The notes under the pieces are model-generated. The model searched no databases. It was given only the letters and a program-made list of their open reading frames with translations, and was not told the DNA's origin. From Anarhynchus alexandrinus (taxonomy: Eukaryota; Chordata; Aves; Charadriiformes; Charadriidae), in the NCBI GenBank assembly GCA_008711295.1, contig VUYV01000156.1:1562519-1626518 (forward strand): a stretch of 64,000 nt of DNA. The letters are read 5' to 3'. Numbering within the stretch: position 1 is the first letter of the stretch; each line of letters begins with the position of its first letter. The position numbers and the translations under genes were made by a program. This document shows positions 12,464 to 23,570 of this stretch, piece after piece.

Positions 12464-12612
12464 AAAATTCCAGTTGGATGTAGGGAGCGGTCCTTCACTG
12501 TGCGAGTGGTCCAGTGCTGGAGCAGTGGCCATGGAATCTCCATCCCTGGAAACAGTCACAACTCGTCTGGAAAAGGACTGGGACATCCTGCTCTAGCTGT
12601 GAAGTTGGATGT
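12464..12612 (+). mobile_element. Truncated CR1 LINE fragment, sense strand
   Basis: The interval resembles the 3-prime part of the CR1 non-LTR retrotransposon in sense orientation: the segment that reads like 'cactgtg...gtggtccagtg', then GGAATCTCCATCCCTGGA (12534-12551), then ACTCGTCTGGAAAAGGACTG (12561-12580), then CTGCTCTAGCTGTGAAGT. It lacks the terminal octamer repeat and is diverged, so it is an old fragment. Identification is from memory of the avian consensus, not a search. Confidence 0.7.
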
Positions 12613-13010
12613 AACTTCACGGCCAATCCTCCCTTGAGCAGGGAGCAGGACCAGCATCGCAGCCTGCGATAAAGGATGCCACCGTGCCACCTGCACGCAA
12701 GCAGCCTCTATTGGTGGTAGATCCTCCGAAGGCACCAGCTCTGCTCCTCCTTCACCATCACACTGGAAGGAATCCGTGTACAGATAATTGATGCATTTTT
12801 AACTTGCAAATGCGACACAAACTTCCCTCAGGAACGTCTAATTCACATTTTAAGTAACAAAAGGGCTCAAATCCCTTTCTTGCCTACTTAGTCATGCTGC
12901 ATTTAGTATAAGCGAGATGAAATGCTAAGCTCAGGGAAGATCAGAGAGAAATTGTATGATTTCCACATTATAGGATAATTCCATGGCTGACTTACCCAAA
13001 TGCACAAGAT
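12612..13010. promoter_or_regulatory. AT-rich candidate element downstream of CR1 fragment
   Basis: From about 12760 to 13000 the DNA is AT-rich with a TAATTGATGCAT core near 12785. No open frame of note. Regulatory reading is inferred from composition. Confidence 0.3.
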
Positions 13011-13575
13011 GAGACACCACACTCAGACAACGTTCAGTGTGCAGAGCTGAACTCTGGATCTCAGAGCCAAAGGAGAACGGAGCAAGGCGGGCAGCGGGAG
13101 AATAATAGATGGGGTCTTGGAGCATGAAGGCACGAATGAGAGCAGCGGAAAGGCATCGAGGTGCTGGAGCCTGGCTGCAGCACCAAATGAGCAGTGCTTT
13201 GCACAGCTTGGGAGGGACAGGAGGAGACGCTGGCCAGGTCCCAGATAAGCGACAGCTCCAAGGTGAGATCACACGCACGGAGAGCCCTCGCTGGTCCCAC
13301 CAGCTCCGCTCCCCTCCACCGCCAGCTGTGGGCAGGGGGTGTCCCCATCTCTGAGCATCGCCCACCACCGCACAGGCAGGAGCCGGCAGAGTAAGGCAGC
13401 GCAGCCGCCCTCCCCCAACAACCATTTCTTTGTGTATTGGGTTCTTGACTTCTAAAGTGTGTCTGACCTTCTGCACCGCAGCAGGTGCTGTCAGTGCCCC
13501 ACTCACAGCCTCCCAGCCAACCACCCCCGGTATTTACCTGCTCTGCAAGGTCATGACATGGCTTTTCCTTCCCAC
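13010..13575. other. GC-rich noncoding stretch
   Basis: Mixed GC-rich DNA; overlapping frames on both strands reach 197 codons but show no recognisable family. No gene or repeat seen. Confidence 0.4.
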
Positions 13576-13840
13576 CCCTGCCATTTCCTTTTGTTAATCA
13601 AACTGAGTTTTATCTCGAAACAGAGCATCTTTCCAGAACAGAAGGCTCAAATGCTTCATTTTGACAAAGTCAAAACCAAGCCTTTGTTTTGCCAAAAATA
13701 TCCCTTTCACTTTTTATTTTGTCCCGCTAGTCACCAGATTAAATCCAAATTAACAAATATTGTCACTCATCCCAGAACTATATTTTTTGGAGAGCAAACT
13801 ATTTGTTAAGAAAATATCACCCTGGTTGTTCCAGTCAGCC
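13575..13840. promoter_or_regulatory. AT-rich candidate conserved element
   Basis: Includes the inverted repeat TTTTGAC/GTCAAAA with three central bases at 13659-13675 and a SOX-like CCTTTGTTTTG just downstream. Homeodomain-like AATTAAC follows near 13748. Function inferred. Confidence 0.35.
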
Positions 13841-14360
13841 CCACGCACACGGGGGGAGCAGGAGCCTTTCCCAGCCCTTCGCTCACCGCCCGCCCGGAGC
13901 GCACCTCTGCCCGTGCTCCCAGGCAGGGAGAGCCCCAGGGAGCCCTCGCTGCCCTCCCCACCCCTCACCATCACTCGCTGCTCCCATAGTCACTGCTATT
14001 TATCTTATCACTGCTATTGGTGAGTGTCTATTCGCTACAGCTGTGCCTCCCATGGCTCCCAGCTGCGGTCGTCTCTCCAGGAGGGCTCCCGCAGCCCCCG
14101 TCTGCCGGAGCTGCTTCTCCAGAGCAAGGCTGGCCGTGGCGAACCCGGCATCCAGCCCAGCATTTTCCACTTGAGAAGACCCCAGGAGGACGTGGCTGTG
14201 CGGGGGCAGAGACCACGGGCAGAGCCATTGCCAGTGCCCAGGGCTCGGTCCCACGGAGAAGCAGCTCGTGGGGCTCCTGGCCAGGGAACGGTGTCCGTGC
14301 CGCCGGCCCTCAGCCTCCAAAGCCTCTGCACAAGAGGCACTCGTAGCCACTTGTCTCGCG
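13840..14360. other. GC-rich noncoding stretch
   Basis: CpG-moderate GC-rich DNA with open frames in many registers and no domain. No gene supported. Confidence 0.4.
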
Positions 14361-14535
14361 GCCCAGCACAATTTAATTATCAACTTGGAAGCTATCCAGC
14401 AAAGCATAAAAAGTCGACCCATTCCAGTTGTTTAGGTATATCATTGCCCTGCTAATTGAGTTTGATGGGAATTTCAAGAGGACTTTACAATATTTTCCTT
14501 AAGTGCTGTTACGTTTAACTCTTCCCCGTTCTGTG
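14360..14535. promoter_or_regulatory. Short AT-rich candidate element
   Basis: A 170-bp islet with TTTAATTATC near 14372 and CTAATTGAG near 14451, sharply bounded by GC-rich DNA on both sides. The contrast suggests constraint, but this is only compositional. Confidence 0.3.
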
Positions 14536-15306
14536 TGGTGGTGATGGCAGAGGAGGGGCGGGAGGGAGACCTCCCTTCATCCTCACACTCAGAACAGCAG
14601 ATAATACCTAGGGAGATGAGCCCTTACTGAGCCATGTCTCTCTCCCCGAGAGCCAATTCCCGTTTAAAGAGCGTTAACTCGTGCTGAACTACAACAACAA
14701 CCCCCATTTGTGTCTGCGGCAGAGGATGCTGCGCACGAGGACTTCCACCGGCGCCAGAGAGGGAGACCATCCTCGGTAATGCGATGGAGCCGCAGGATGG
14801 GACAAACAGCTCGCCAGCAATGCTCTTCTACCTCACCCCAAATCATTTCACCTCCAGGAAGAACTCACCCTGCCACGGTACGCAGCCCGAGGCTGAGCGC
14901 CCCAGCTGTAACCAGAGAGCCCAGATCCTTATCTCCGCAAGCCAGAAGCCGTGGGAAGCAGCAGCATAAAGGGCGCTTTGTGAGGGCGGCACGGTTCCCA
15001 CAGCGCCGGCGCAGCCCTGCATGCGGCCCCGCAGCACCTGCACCCTCCCGGGCTTTGGGGTCCGGCGCCGGGTGCGGGCAGCAAACGAGGCAGGCGTGGG
15101 GCAGCCTCCGGGAAAGGGGTGGGGGGTTTCTGGAAAGAGGGTCTGAAACAGAGATTCTGAGTCTGTTGTTATTTAAACTCTTAAGGTGCAGTAAGGCTCA
15201 GAAAATAAACAGAATCACTGAATTTGTATGAAAAAGCCTTCGGGGGCTCTGCCCAGCCTACGATACACGTTGTGCAGGAGTCGTTTTGGCTCAGCTGGAG
15301 AGGCTT
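14535..15306. other. Mixed noncoding stretch
   Basis: GC-rich with a short AT pocket at about 15160-15235. Nothing gene-like is recognised before the CR1 copy begins. Confidence 0.4.
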
Positions 15307-15575
15307 TCACAGAATCCCAGACTGGCAGGGGCTGGCAGGGACCTCTGGACGTCATCTCGTCCAACCCTCTGCCGGAGCAGGGGCACCCACAGCAGGTTGG
15401 AGAGGAACACCTCAGGTGGGTTTGCATCTCTCCAGCGAAGGAGACTCCTCAGCCTCCCCGGGCAGCCTGTGCCAGTGCTGGCACCCTCACAGTGAAGGAG
15501 CTTTTCTTCATGTTGAGATGGAACTTTCCATATTCCAGTTTGTGCCCATTGCCCCTTCTCCTGTCATTAACCAAA
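15307..15575 (-). mobile_element. CR1 LINE 3-prime fragment, antisense
   Basis: Reads as the complement of a CR1 3-prime end: a degenerate terminal repeat (TCACAGAATCCCAG at 15307), then GGGACCTCTGGA, TCCAACCCTCTGCC, GGAGACTCCTCAGCC, GGGCAGCCTGTGCCAGTGCT and CAGTTTGTGCCCATTGCCCC. It is 5-prime truncated near 15575. The internal sequence differs from the copy at 32027, indicating another CR1 subfamily and greater age. No reverse-transcriptase coding part is present. Confidence 0.85.
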
Positions 15576-15887
15576 AGTTCGGCCAGTAAGGCCAATGGGA
15601 CCAAACAAGACCTATTTCTTCCTGTAAATCCTGCAAAGCACCACGTGGGATGGTTCCAGCTCCCGCCCGCGCTCCGGTCGCAGGCAGGGCAGGAGCAGCA
15701 TCGCTGCCCCTCAGCGGACTCCCAGCGCTCCCCGCGAGTTATCTCTGTGGGAACCCTCCCGCGGCCAGGCAGCACTGACCGCTTCCACGCTTTGACAAAA
15801 CCAGAGCTCCCCGGGAAAGCCTGAGCTTCTTGCTCCCACCCGTGTCTGTCCAACACCGCCCTTCATCCGCCTCTTCAGCCACAGCGC

Positions 15888-15915
15888 GTCTGTACCATCG
15901 GGTCTGTACCATCGG
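15888..15915. repeat. 14-bp tandem duplication
   Basis: GTCTGTACCATCGG occurs twice head to tail, at 15888-15901 and 15902-15915, five bases before the 25-bp dispersed repeat copy. Confidence 0.9.
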
Positions 15916-15919
15916 CTGT

Positions 15920-15944
15920 AATCCCTCTGGAAGGTCATTAATTG
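15920..15944 (+). repeat. 25-bp perfect dispersed duplication, copy 1
   Basis: Identical over 25 bp to 28933-28957; begins AATCCCTCTGG and ends GGTCATTAATTG. Flanks are not clearly alignable beyond a few bases. Antisense translation contains NDLPEGL, which recalls a stretch before the catalytic motif in LINE reverse transcriptases, but no catalytic motif follows. Origin unknown: relic of an old repeat or a shared regulatory module. Confidence 0.85.
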
Positions 15945-17199
15945 TGTTCCCGCGCCGCACAGCTCAGCGAGGCGCTGCTGCGGACAGGCTGGGGTGGACG
16001 GAGACGGCGGCTCACGCTCTCACACCTCAGTCTTCGGTAACGCACTTACCGAGATAACCCCAACCACGGAACAAAATCCGGGAGGTTTTCAGAACCCCCA
16101 GCCTTAGTTGCAGCATACTGCTGCGCACCGCTGCCCCGTGCTCGTGCCCGCGGGGTCTGGTGCGCACTGGAAGCTCACGCTCAGCGTGGTTTTGTCCCTC
16201 ATCCTCAGGACTCGGGGAATTGCCGGGTCTCACTACAACTGCCCCAAGAGCCGCTGTCCCTGCGCTTTCCGGGGATGGAACTCTGCCGGCCGGTCCAAAC
16301 CCCATCACCAGCACAGAGGTCTCTTTTCCACTTCATCAGTGGAAAGCTGTCGAGAGCTCAGTCACCAGACTGCTCCAGACGCCCAGTTCATCCCAGTACC
16401 ACTGGAGAGCACTTCTGGACAGGAATCCACGCTCAGGACGGGATGCGTCATTCTAATGCCAGAAACAGCGTCATTACCAACGTGTGCAGCCGCAAAACCA
16501 TCCGCCGCCTTTCCCCCGGGGGAAATGGTGTCCAGTGAGATCCCCGCGAGCAGAACGCAGGGCTGAGACGCTGACCTGTCTTACGGGGTGCTGCCCAGAG
16601 AAACCTGCCCTCGGCTTCGGGGCAGGGCCCCTCTCTGCTCCCCAGAAGCCTGGGCTCACCCCAGGCTTTATCCCAGCGCTTCCCCCTTCGGAGGCTCGCC
16701 TATAAATCACGCAGCCTCCTGCAAACGCGTGCAGCGACCGAGCAAAAGGCAAGTTTTAAAAAACCGTCAAGCCATTTCTGGCTGGGGGTTTCCTCCGTGC
16801 CCGCAGCGGGGCGAGGGCTGGCACGCGCCTCATGGCGCCCGCGCCCCGGGACAAAGCCAGGCCGGCAGCAGGCAGCTGCAGCCACAACCCCCTTCCAGCC
16901 CTTGCTGGTCAGTCCCTCCCTCGGAATTTGCTTTTCAGCTGAGTACCACACAGTTTCAGACCTTCCCAGCTATGGGCCGTCGGTCCTCGATTCACGTCGC
17001 AGCCCCGGCGCGCAGGCAACACGGCCCCGCGCCCGCGGAGGGTCCGGGAGCATCTCCCCGCCCAGGCAGCAGCAGCTCCGGCATCCCTCCCCGGCACTCG
17101 CCTGCCGGGCGCAGCGACGGTGCCGGCGTGACGATATCTGCCGTGACGTCTGCTCCCCGTCCGCACCGGCTCCCAGACACGGGAGGAAGAGACGCTTTT

Positions 17200-17640
17200 C
17201 TGTTCTCATCAGGAGCGATGGCAGAGGCACACGTAATCCTCACTGGCACCAGATTCTCCGTTTCTTGTTTGAATGATGCTGCCACAAACATTTATTGTCA
17301 CAAAAGAGGTTATTCAAACACAAGCAATTAGGCAACTATATTAGCATATTTTTCATTGTAATATTACAACAAAGGGTATATTCCTCCCAGTGAATGTATT
17401 TATAGGCTTTCGGAGCTAATATTTGTTTAAATGATTAATATGTTTTTCAAATACATGTGACAAGTGTGGCAGAAATATTTTTATCTCAGCAAACAATGTT
17501 CTGAAAGGCAAGAGCTCACGAGTCTCCAGGAGGGCTGTTTTCCAGGTTCAACAGAGTTTTTCAAGACATACAAATTAAATTTTTATCGTAACGAATTCCA
17601 AGAGAAGGGCTTTCTGCAAGGAATGTTTAGAAATAGATTG
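17200..17640. promoter_or_regulatory. AT-rich candidate conserved element with 14-bp palindrome
   Basis: Strongly AT-rich islet directly after a CpG-rich stretch. TTGTAATATTACAA at 17356-17369 is a perfect 14-bp palindrome, and an ATGATTAATATG core lies near 17431. No open frame of note. Regulatory role inferred. Confidence 0.4.
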
Positions 17641-18600
17641 AGGCTGCGAGACCTCCGCCCCAGCGCAGGTACCTTCCTGTACGGCACGTTTCCAAAGAGC
17701 CCCCGGATTATCTCTGCAGTCGGATTGCTGTCTTCATCCAGAGTGCGTACAATGCTCTCCCTTTGATAAGAAAATCCCAATATACTGATGGTTAAAAGCA
17801 AGGCTCGGGGCAGTCCTGTGTGTCACAATCCTTTAACCAGCATTTTACATTTACTGAGCACCCTTCACACGAGGGGATTCGGGATTTTAATGGAAATTCT
17901 GGTGTGTGGTTGGCAGGAGGCGACTTCCCACACCCAAGTTACGTGCTCCTGTCGCCGGTCGTTACCACGGATAAGCGCATCCCTCGAACCTTAGTGATCC
18001 GCGAACTCCCGCTCTCTGTCTTTGCTTGCAAAACAAGAGCAAAAGCACAGAGGGAAGTAAATTCCCAAAGCTTAACTTTGACACGTCTGCAGCTGAGAGG
18101 CTACTGCTGGAGGGAGCAGAGCTGTGGGGTTACGGCGCTGAGCCCCCAAGAGCCCGGACCACGCGTCAGAGACGGACCGGCAACCCCCTCGTGCCCCGCC
18201 TGGCCGGGGCGAGCCGACCTGCGCTGACCACCCTGCCCTTCTGCAGCTGGTGTTCTCCCCACTAATTACTCCGTGTCCAAATTGGTCAGCCCCCGCTCCC
18301 TGGTGAGAAGGGGCTGGGCCGGAGCAGGGCATTCCGACACGTTGCTGTTTATTTAATACCCTTCGCAAAAGTTTGGAAAAGTTATGAAAAAGCCTCTTAA
18401 TGCCGGCGGGTCCCACGGGCGCCTCCCTGACGGTGCTGTTCATTGACTCGCGTGTGTCCCCATCACCTCGTGTCCCCCTTCCCCCAGGCACACTGGTTTT
18501 GGGGACGGGCTGGCTATAGCAGACCCGGATGGGACGGCAGCCTCTTGTACCTGCAGTGTCTCTCCAGACACTAAAAGCCACGTTTTTTTCCCCACTGACA
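17640..18600. other. Mixed noncoding stretch
   Basis: GC-rich with AT pockets at about 17820-17900 and 18340-18400. No gene, RNA or repeat recognised. Confidence 0.4.
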
Positions 18601-18860
18601 ATCCCCGTGTCCTCAGCAGCTTTCTAGAGCTGAAGGAATGAAGCTGACATTAACAGAAGAGTATAATATGTCTATGATCAATACCACGAGTGAAATCTCA
18701 GCCTGTGATTTTTCTGCCAATTCGAGTCATCTCCCTCCTTTCCTTTTAAATGACAACTGAGAAGTTATTTACATTGTACTCAGCTGTACGAGGAAGTGGA
18801 GTCTAAAGAGGAATATATTAACACCACCTGTGGAACCAATATAGCAGTCATCCGCAGAGG
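18600..18860. promoter_or_regulatory. AT-rich islet
   Basis: AT-rich, with homeodomain-poor but mixed motif content. It is bounded by GC-rich DNA. Weak candidate for a conserved noncoding element. Confidence 0.25.
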
Positions 18861-20000
18861 AAGACGGGCTGTGGGGCTTCAGCCTGACGTCTCTCTTTGG
18901 GAATGGCGAGCGTAAACTCTGCCCAGGCTTCAGAGCCGGGTCCCGCGTTTCTGGGATGAACCCTCCGCGAGGCGCAGGGAGGAGCGGCCGGGGGAGCTCT
19001 CCGGTGGCAAACCCCACAGCCACGGTCCCGCCGTGCACGGGGGCGCTCGTCCCCCAGGCTGGACGCTGCGGGTGACGTGGTCCGTCACACGCTCAAGCCA
19101 AACCGTGCCATAGACATTTTCCCCGTGTAGTTTTTCCCCCAAGGGATTGAGCTCAGAGCCCTGAACCCCTCCGGCTCTGCCGGAGCTGCTGCTCCCCAGG
19201 GCGGAAGGCAGCAAAGTGCAGTTTCAAGAGATCCCTCAGATTTTTTACAATGACTTGGAATAAAAGGACGCAATCGGTGTTTGGGATGTTGAGTAAATGC
19301 TCTGTCTGTGCTAGGAGAAACGTGGGATAAAAGACACGGCAAAGCTCGGGGACAGGCCCGTGCTCCAGGCTTTGGGAAAACCCCTCCTTGCCTGGTCCTG
19401 CAGCGACCGTGCCTTCTCTTCTGTGCAGCTCTTCCAGGACTCCTTTATCTTCAGTGGGCTACAGAGGGACATTTTGACATGGTTTCTTTCCAATTAATTA
19501 TTTCTCATGAAGGACAATACGACTGCCATTATTGCTTTTACTTCGCATCTATCTAATGCTGAGTCCAATAGGATTTAAGATCAGGTGGCCCCATCCTCCC
19601 CGGGACTGCTCCACGCGGTCCCAGGCAGGCGGCAGGCAGGGTCCATGTCTCTCTGATCCAGAGAGGAGCTCGAAGGGCTTTCCAGGTAGGATGCTTCTGC
19701 CCTGAGAGACATCACGGCATCCTCTGAGAACCCCTTGAGCCACCACGATGGTCTTAGCGTCAGAAATCCCCCCTGGCAGCGGGCAGGTCGCAGCAGGGTA
19801 CAGCTTCTGGCAGAGCTGGAGAGAGGAGGGGGCTCCTGGAAGCAGCCAGGTGAGGTATCGGCACCGGCGCGTGGTCCCTGCCCCCTCCTGAGCCCACCCG
19901 CAGCCCCCTCACCTCCCCGCGACGCACCAGTCCGAGTTTCCAGTGCCGCAGAACGTCCCTCGCAAAGGACAACCGTAAACGTCGACGAAATCCTTACAAC
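18860..20000. other. GC-rich stretch with small AT islet
   Basis: GC-rich apart from about 19460-19590, where CCAATTAATTA lies near 19490 and a CCAATAGG CCAAT-type motif near 19565. No gene is supported. Confidence 0.35.
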
Positions 20001-20940
20001 AACTGACACCTCGCAGCCGTGCTGGAAATGTGGTTTTCCACCATTTCTGCTATCTGCAGCAAGAGTAAACTCACAGACAAATTCCTGACCCTGGATTCTT
20101 TTGAAAATTCTCCAAATAGAGACTTAAAAATGCATGGCTTTGCTCAAGATCACCCTGTTTGTGTTGGTATGAGGCCAAAATCCATGAAAAATAGCGTGTA
20201 TGCCAAAAAAATCAATTTTATATAATAAATACAGATCATTTGGATGTTTCTTGCCAAAAACAATGCAAACATATACATCCTTCATGATTCTTATCAGAGC
20301 ACAGCTGAATCTTTAATACACTCTACTGACAAGCTACTAAAAGGCAAAAACATGCTGTTTAACCACCACTCATCAATGGTTAAAGTTTCTTCATTTCCAC
20401 CCGTTACAATGGCTTTTAACACGCAAAATTGTCGAATTCAGGTTATTGCAAAAATCAGTAAACCGAACCCCAAAGATTCATTCTAAGTAAAAACCTATCT
20501 TTAATGAAGAAACATAGGATCTGGTAGCAATATATACATATTTGGCAGCACTAAAATTGCTTTATGCTGCTACAAAAATGTGTACCGAGGAGCGGCTGGT
20601 CGGAGTTCCACATTCCCAACCATCTCCTGTGTTTAAGGTGCGCAGGCATGGCAGGGCACTCCGTGGCACCCTGTGCCGTTTTCTGGAAGACAAAAATGTT
20701 GCTGCAAATAGTTTAAATTCTCCGTTACAACCTAGGTGGAATAAATAAAATATTCCATCTGCCTAATGTGACATGCAGATCAGACCCCTGTGGGTAATAC
20801 TGGAGTTTGCAAAGGTGCAGATGGGATGCTCCAGCAAATTTAATAAATGTAAGGAGGGTTGTTTTATTTTTTAGAATAACCTTTATGTTATCCTTGCTAT
20901 AAATTATGTAAGAAGATGCTATTGTAAATGTGACACACAT
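20000..20940. promoter_or_regulatory. Long AT-rich block, candidate conserved noncoding region
   Basis: About 900 bp of AT-rich DNA, one of the longest such blocks in the window, ending abruptly at a CpG-rich stretch. Short open frames (at most 80 codons) are unconvincing. It could hold one or more enhancers; this is inference from composition. Confidence 0.35.
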
Positions 20941-21480
20941 GCTCACACGCGTACACGGGGGAAAGCCGGCGCTCAGCACCGCACCGGGCGCCGCGCAGGA
21001 TCCCTCTGTCTGCAGCCGACGCGGGGTCGGTGCCGCGGGCGCCCGGCTCCGCCAGGACGGCGTTCCACCCCCCCCCGCCCACTCTCTGCCGGGCCACGCA
21101 AGGAGACGCCGCCATGAAGGTAGGAAAGGCGCTGTTTGCTGTCCCGGCGGCTGTGACACAGCCCCCCAGCGCTGCAGAGCCGCTCGCTGCGGCCCCTCGA
21201 ATACCGCAGCCGCTCCTATTTCCCGCTTTCCTTCAAGTAAAACGTCCCGCGGGCTGTCGTCACGCTGAAGGTTTGCGGTGCCCCCCCAAGAGCCCCCAGC
21301 GCTCCCCTCCCCTCCGGAGGCGGCCGACCCCCCGGTCCCAGGCTGTTCGCGCTCCCGCTGTCGCTGGAGCGTCGCGTGAGGACGGAGGCTGCGGCACGCG
21401 GGGCTGCGCCGGGGCTGATGCGGGGCACGGCCTCCCTCCGCTCCACTCCAACACCGTTCGGTGACCACCTGCGCCCTTCG
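20940..21480. other. CpG island-like stretch
   Basis: Very CpG-dense from a sharp AT-rich boundary near 20940 to about 21480. It contains a start codon in good initiation context immediately followed by a consensus splice donor (21108-21125). A 330-codon minus-strand frame (20725-21717) also crosses it but has no domain. It may be a promoter island or an orphan island. Confidence 0.45.
21108..21125 (+). other. Possible start codon plus splice donor
   Basis: GCCGCCATGAAG followed at once by GTAGGA: the ATG at 21114 has an optimal vertebrate initiation context and the donor would leave a two-codon first coding segment (Met-Lys). The same bases include the YY1-type core CCGCCAT. It may be chance in CpG-rich DNA; no downstream exon is recognised. 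Confidence 0.2.
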
Positions 21481-22280
21481 CGGTACTCTTTGCGTATGAA
21501 TTACGGGTCTCAAAAACGTACATGCCAAAGAGGGGCTGTTTGGAAACAGAGGTTTCTCTGCTCCTTTTAAAATGCCCAAATTAGGACCTCTAATACTGAA
21601 CAAACCGTTCTTCAGTGCATCAGTGACCGTGGGGCTGTTCCTGTGCTGTACAGAGGAGCTGAAGGCACAGGATATAATTCCGGTACATCCCCAGAAACTC
21701 AGATAAAATACAAACATGTAACTATATTAAGCAGCACCTTTTGGCTGTGCTTACAGAAAGCCGCCTCTGCTGTGGTTCAAGTCTGACAGCGCGCACATGC
21801 AGAAAGCGCGAGGCCACGCTCCGTCCTCAGACCCCCCCGCTCACCACCACGTACCCCTCGGGAAGGGGGCTTCTCCCCCGGCGCCCTACCGCCATCGGGC
21901 AGCAATCAAAGAGCACAGCGGTAACGAAAGCGCCGGAGCTCGTCCTGGTCAATGCCCCCGGCGCAGGGGCTTCCCCAGCGCTGGGACGGGGGGATGCGCC
22001 GGGGCGCAGCCTGAGCCCCCGCGGCTCCTGCCCTGTCCCAGAGTTTCACAAACCCGTGTTTTCTGCAGCATCCCACGTGTCGATTCCTTACCTGAAAAGC
22101 TGGCGATGCTAACGGGGCCTGCGGAGGACGTCCGTCGAGGTCCGAGCACTGGAGCTATGCCCTGACCCGACCCGGCTCCGGCGCGCGTTTTCCCCATCTC
22201 TCCCACTCCTGGCAACCCCCTGCTGCAGGAACACGCACGGGACCGGGGCGAACCGGGTACTCATTTCCTCCAGCTTCCTG
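21480..22280. other. AT pocket then CpG-rich stretch
   Basis: AT-richer at about 21480-21740 and CpG-dense at 21750-22260. Open frames overlap in several registers without recognisable products. Confidence 0.4.
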
Positions 22281-22282
22281 GG

Positions 22283-22309
22283 AATAAACAAATAAATAAA
22301 TAAATAAAT
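22283..22309. repeat. AAAT-type microsatellite
   Basis: About six units of a 4-bp AAAT-type repeat, with one C interruption near its start. Confidence 0.85.
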
Positions 22310-22850
22310 CAGGATTATTTTTCCAGAGTTGAAAACATTGTACCGAGAAATTACATCCTGTCAATTTGGGAGAAAATAAATGGTCTTCCCCCTCAGCAGC
22401 CAGCCAAGGCAGCGCTGTCCCCGCACCGCCGACCGGCGGGTAGCTCCTTCTGTGCAAGCAGAGCTGAAAAAGGTGTGTGAACACGGCTCTGGGTAGTTTG
22501 AGTCTCTTTTTTTTTTATCCCCTTCTTTTTTAAAGCATCACTAATACTCGGAGAGGCTGCATTTCACAGCAAAGTTTGCACGAACTATAAGGCAGCATGT
22601 AACTGCTGGTGGTGGTGCCTAATGAAGTGTGTTTGAAATATTGAAGTATATGATAAACCATTATGTAAATTAAACTCATTGATAGCTCTGCTATGAAATC
22701 GCTCTGGTAGCAGAATAGTAGATAAACATGGAGCTTAGAAGGTGTCATTTATTCATCCTTAAAATGGTTCCGAGTTTCTAGTGATTCATTATCATCCAGC
22801 AGAAAACAAAGAGAACATTAGTTTCACGACTAAACTCCCGAGAAAGGCTC
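22310..22850. promoter_or_regulatory. AT-rich candidate conserved element
   Basis: The core, about 22520-22810, is AT-rich with TGTAAATTAAACTC and ATTGATAG motifs near 22663-22685 and no convincing open frame. It sits between two CpG-rich stretches, as several islets in this window do. Confidence 0.4.
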
Positions 22851-23570
22851 TCGGAGTCTGCCGGCGCCCGTGCCACGCTGAGGTTTTCAGACGCGGTGAC
22901 TCGTGCCAAACCAGGTCCTCCTCTTTCCCCCTGCAGGTCCTGCCTTGTCCGGCCACCAGGGAGAACCCGTCCTCGGGCTGAGCGAGCCCGGGAGGGACTG
23001 GAGGAGTGTGTGCGGGAAGAGGACAAAGCGCGAGGCCAAGGGGTCCTATCGCTGCCCGTGGCTGCTGTTTGCTTCTTGGCGACCGGCGCAGCCAACACCT
23101 AACGATGGAAATGGCGTTTGCCGCGCTCCCCCGCTGCCAGCCCCCGCTTCGCGCCTTCCCCGGGCAGGGACCGCGCAGCAGCGATGCCGGTCGGCGTCTT
23201 GCTCCCCGTGCAGACACGAGAAGGAAGGTTGGGTCAACCCTTCCTGCTGTGGCCATGGTTTATAGATTCACCTGGTTTCTGGTATTACCTGAATCTTTGT
23301 AAAGAATTGCAGGTAAAGATGTTCCTGCAGGGAACGGCGGGGGGCACGGCTCAGGGCGTCCCGCTGGGGAGCCTGGGGTGAGCTGCCGGGGCCACGTCAC
23401 CACCACGACGGCCCCCATGGCCCCGTAAGCCCAGCGCGGGCGCGCGCTGTGCCTGGCCACGGGAGCGGGGCGGACACCGGCGTCCCCGCGGCGCAGGGTG
23501 GGAGCGGGCGGGCGCGAGGGGTTAACGCTCCCGCCGCCGCCAGCCAAGCGTGCTGGGAAGCAGACAACCC
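22850..23570. other. CpG-rich noncoding stretch
   Basis: CpG-dense, especially about 23390-23550. No recognisable coding sequence; overlapping frames on both strands. Confidence 0.4.

Larger units (their letters stand above)
15576..17200. other. Mixed GC-rich stretch without genes
   Basis: GC-rich DNA with overlapping open frames up to 247 codons. The notable contents are the 14-bp tandem duplication at 15888-15915 and one copy of a 25-bp perfect dispersed duplication at 15920-15944. No gene is supported. Confidence 0.4.

Noticed and set aside
15920..15944. NDLPEGL on the antisense strand as a LINE reverse-transcriptase remnant
   Set aside because: The peptide recalls the stretch before the catalytic motif of LINE polymerases, but the catalytic residues do not follow at either copy and identity stops at 25 bp.
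20725..21717. 330-codon open frame on the minus strand
   Set aside because: It spans an AT-rich to CpG-rich border with a matching change in composition, and no family is recognisable.
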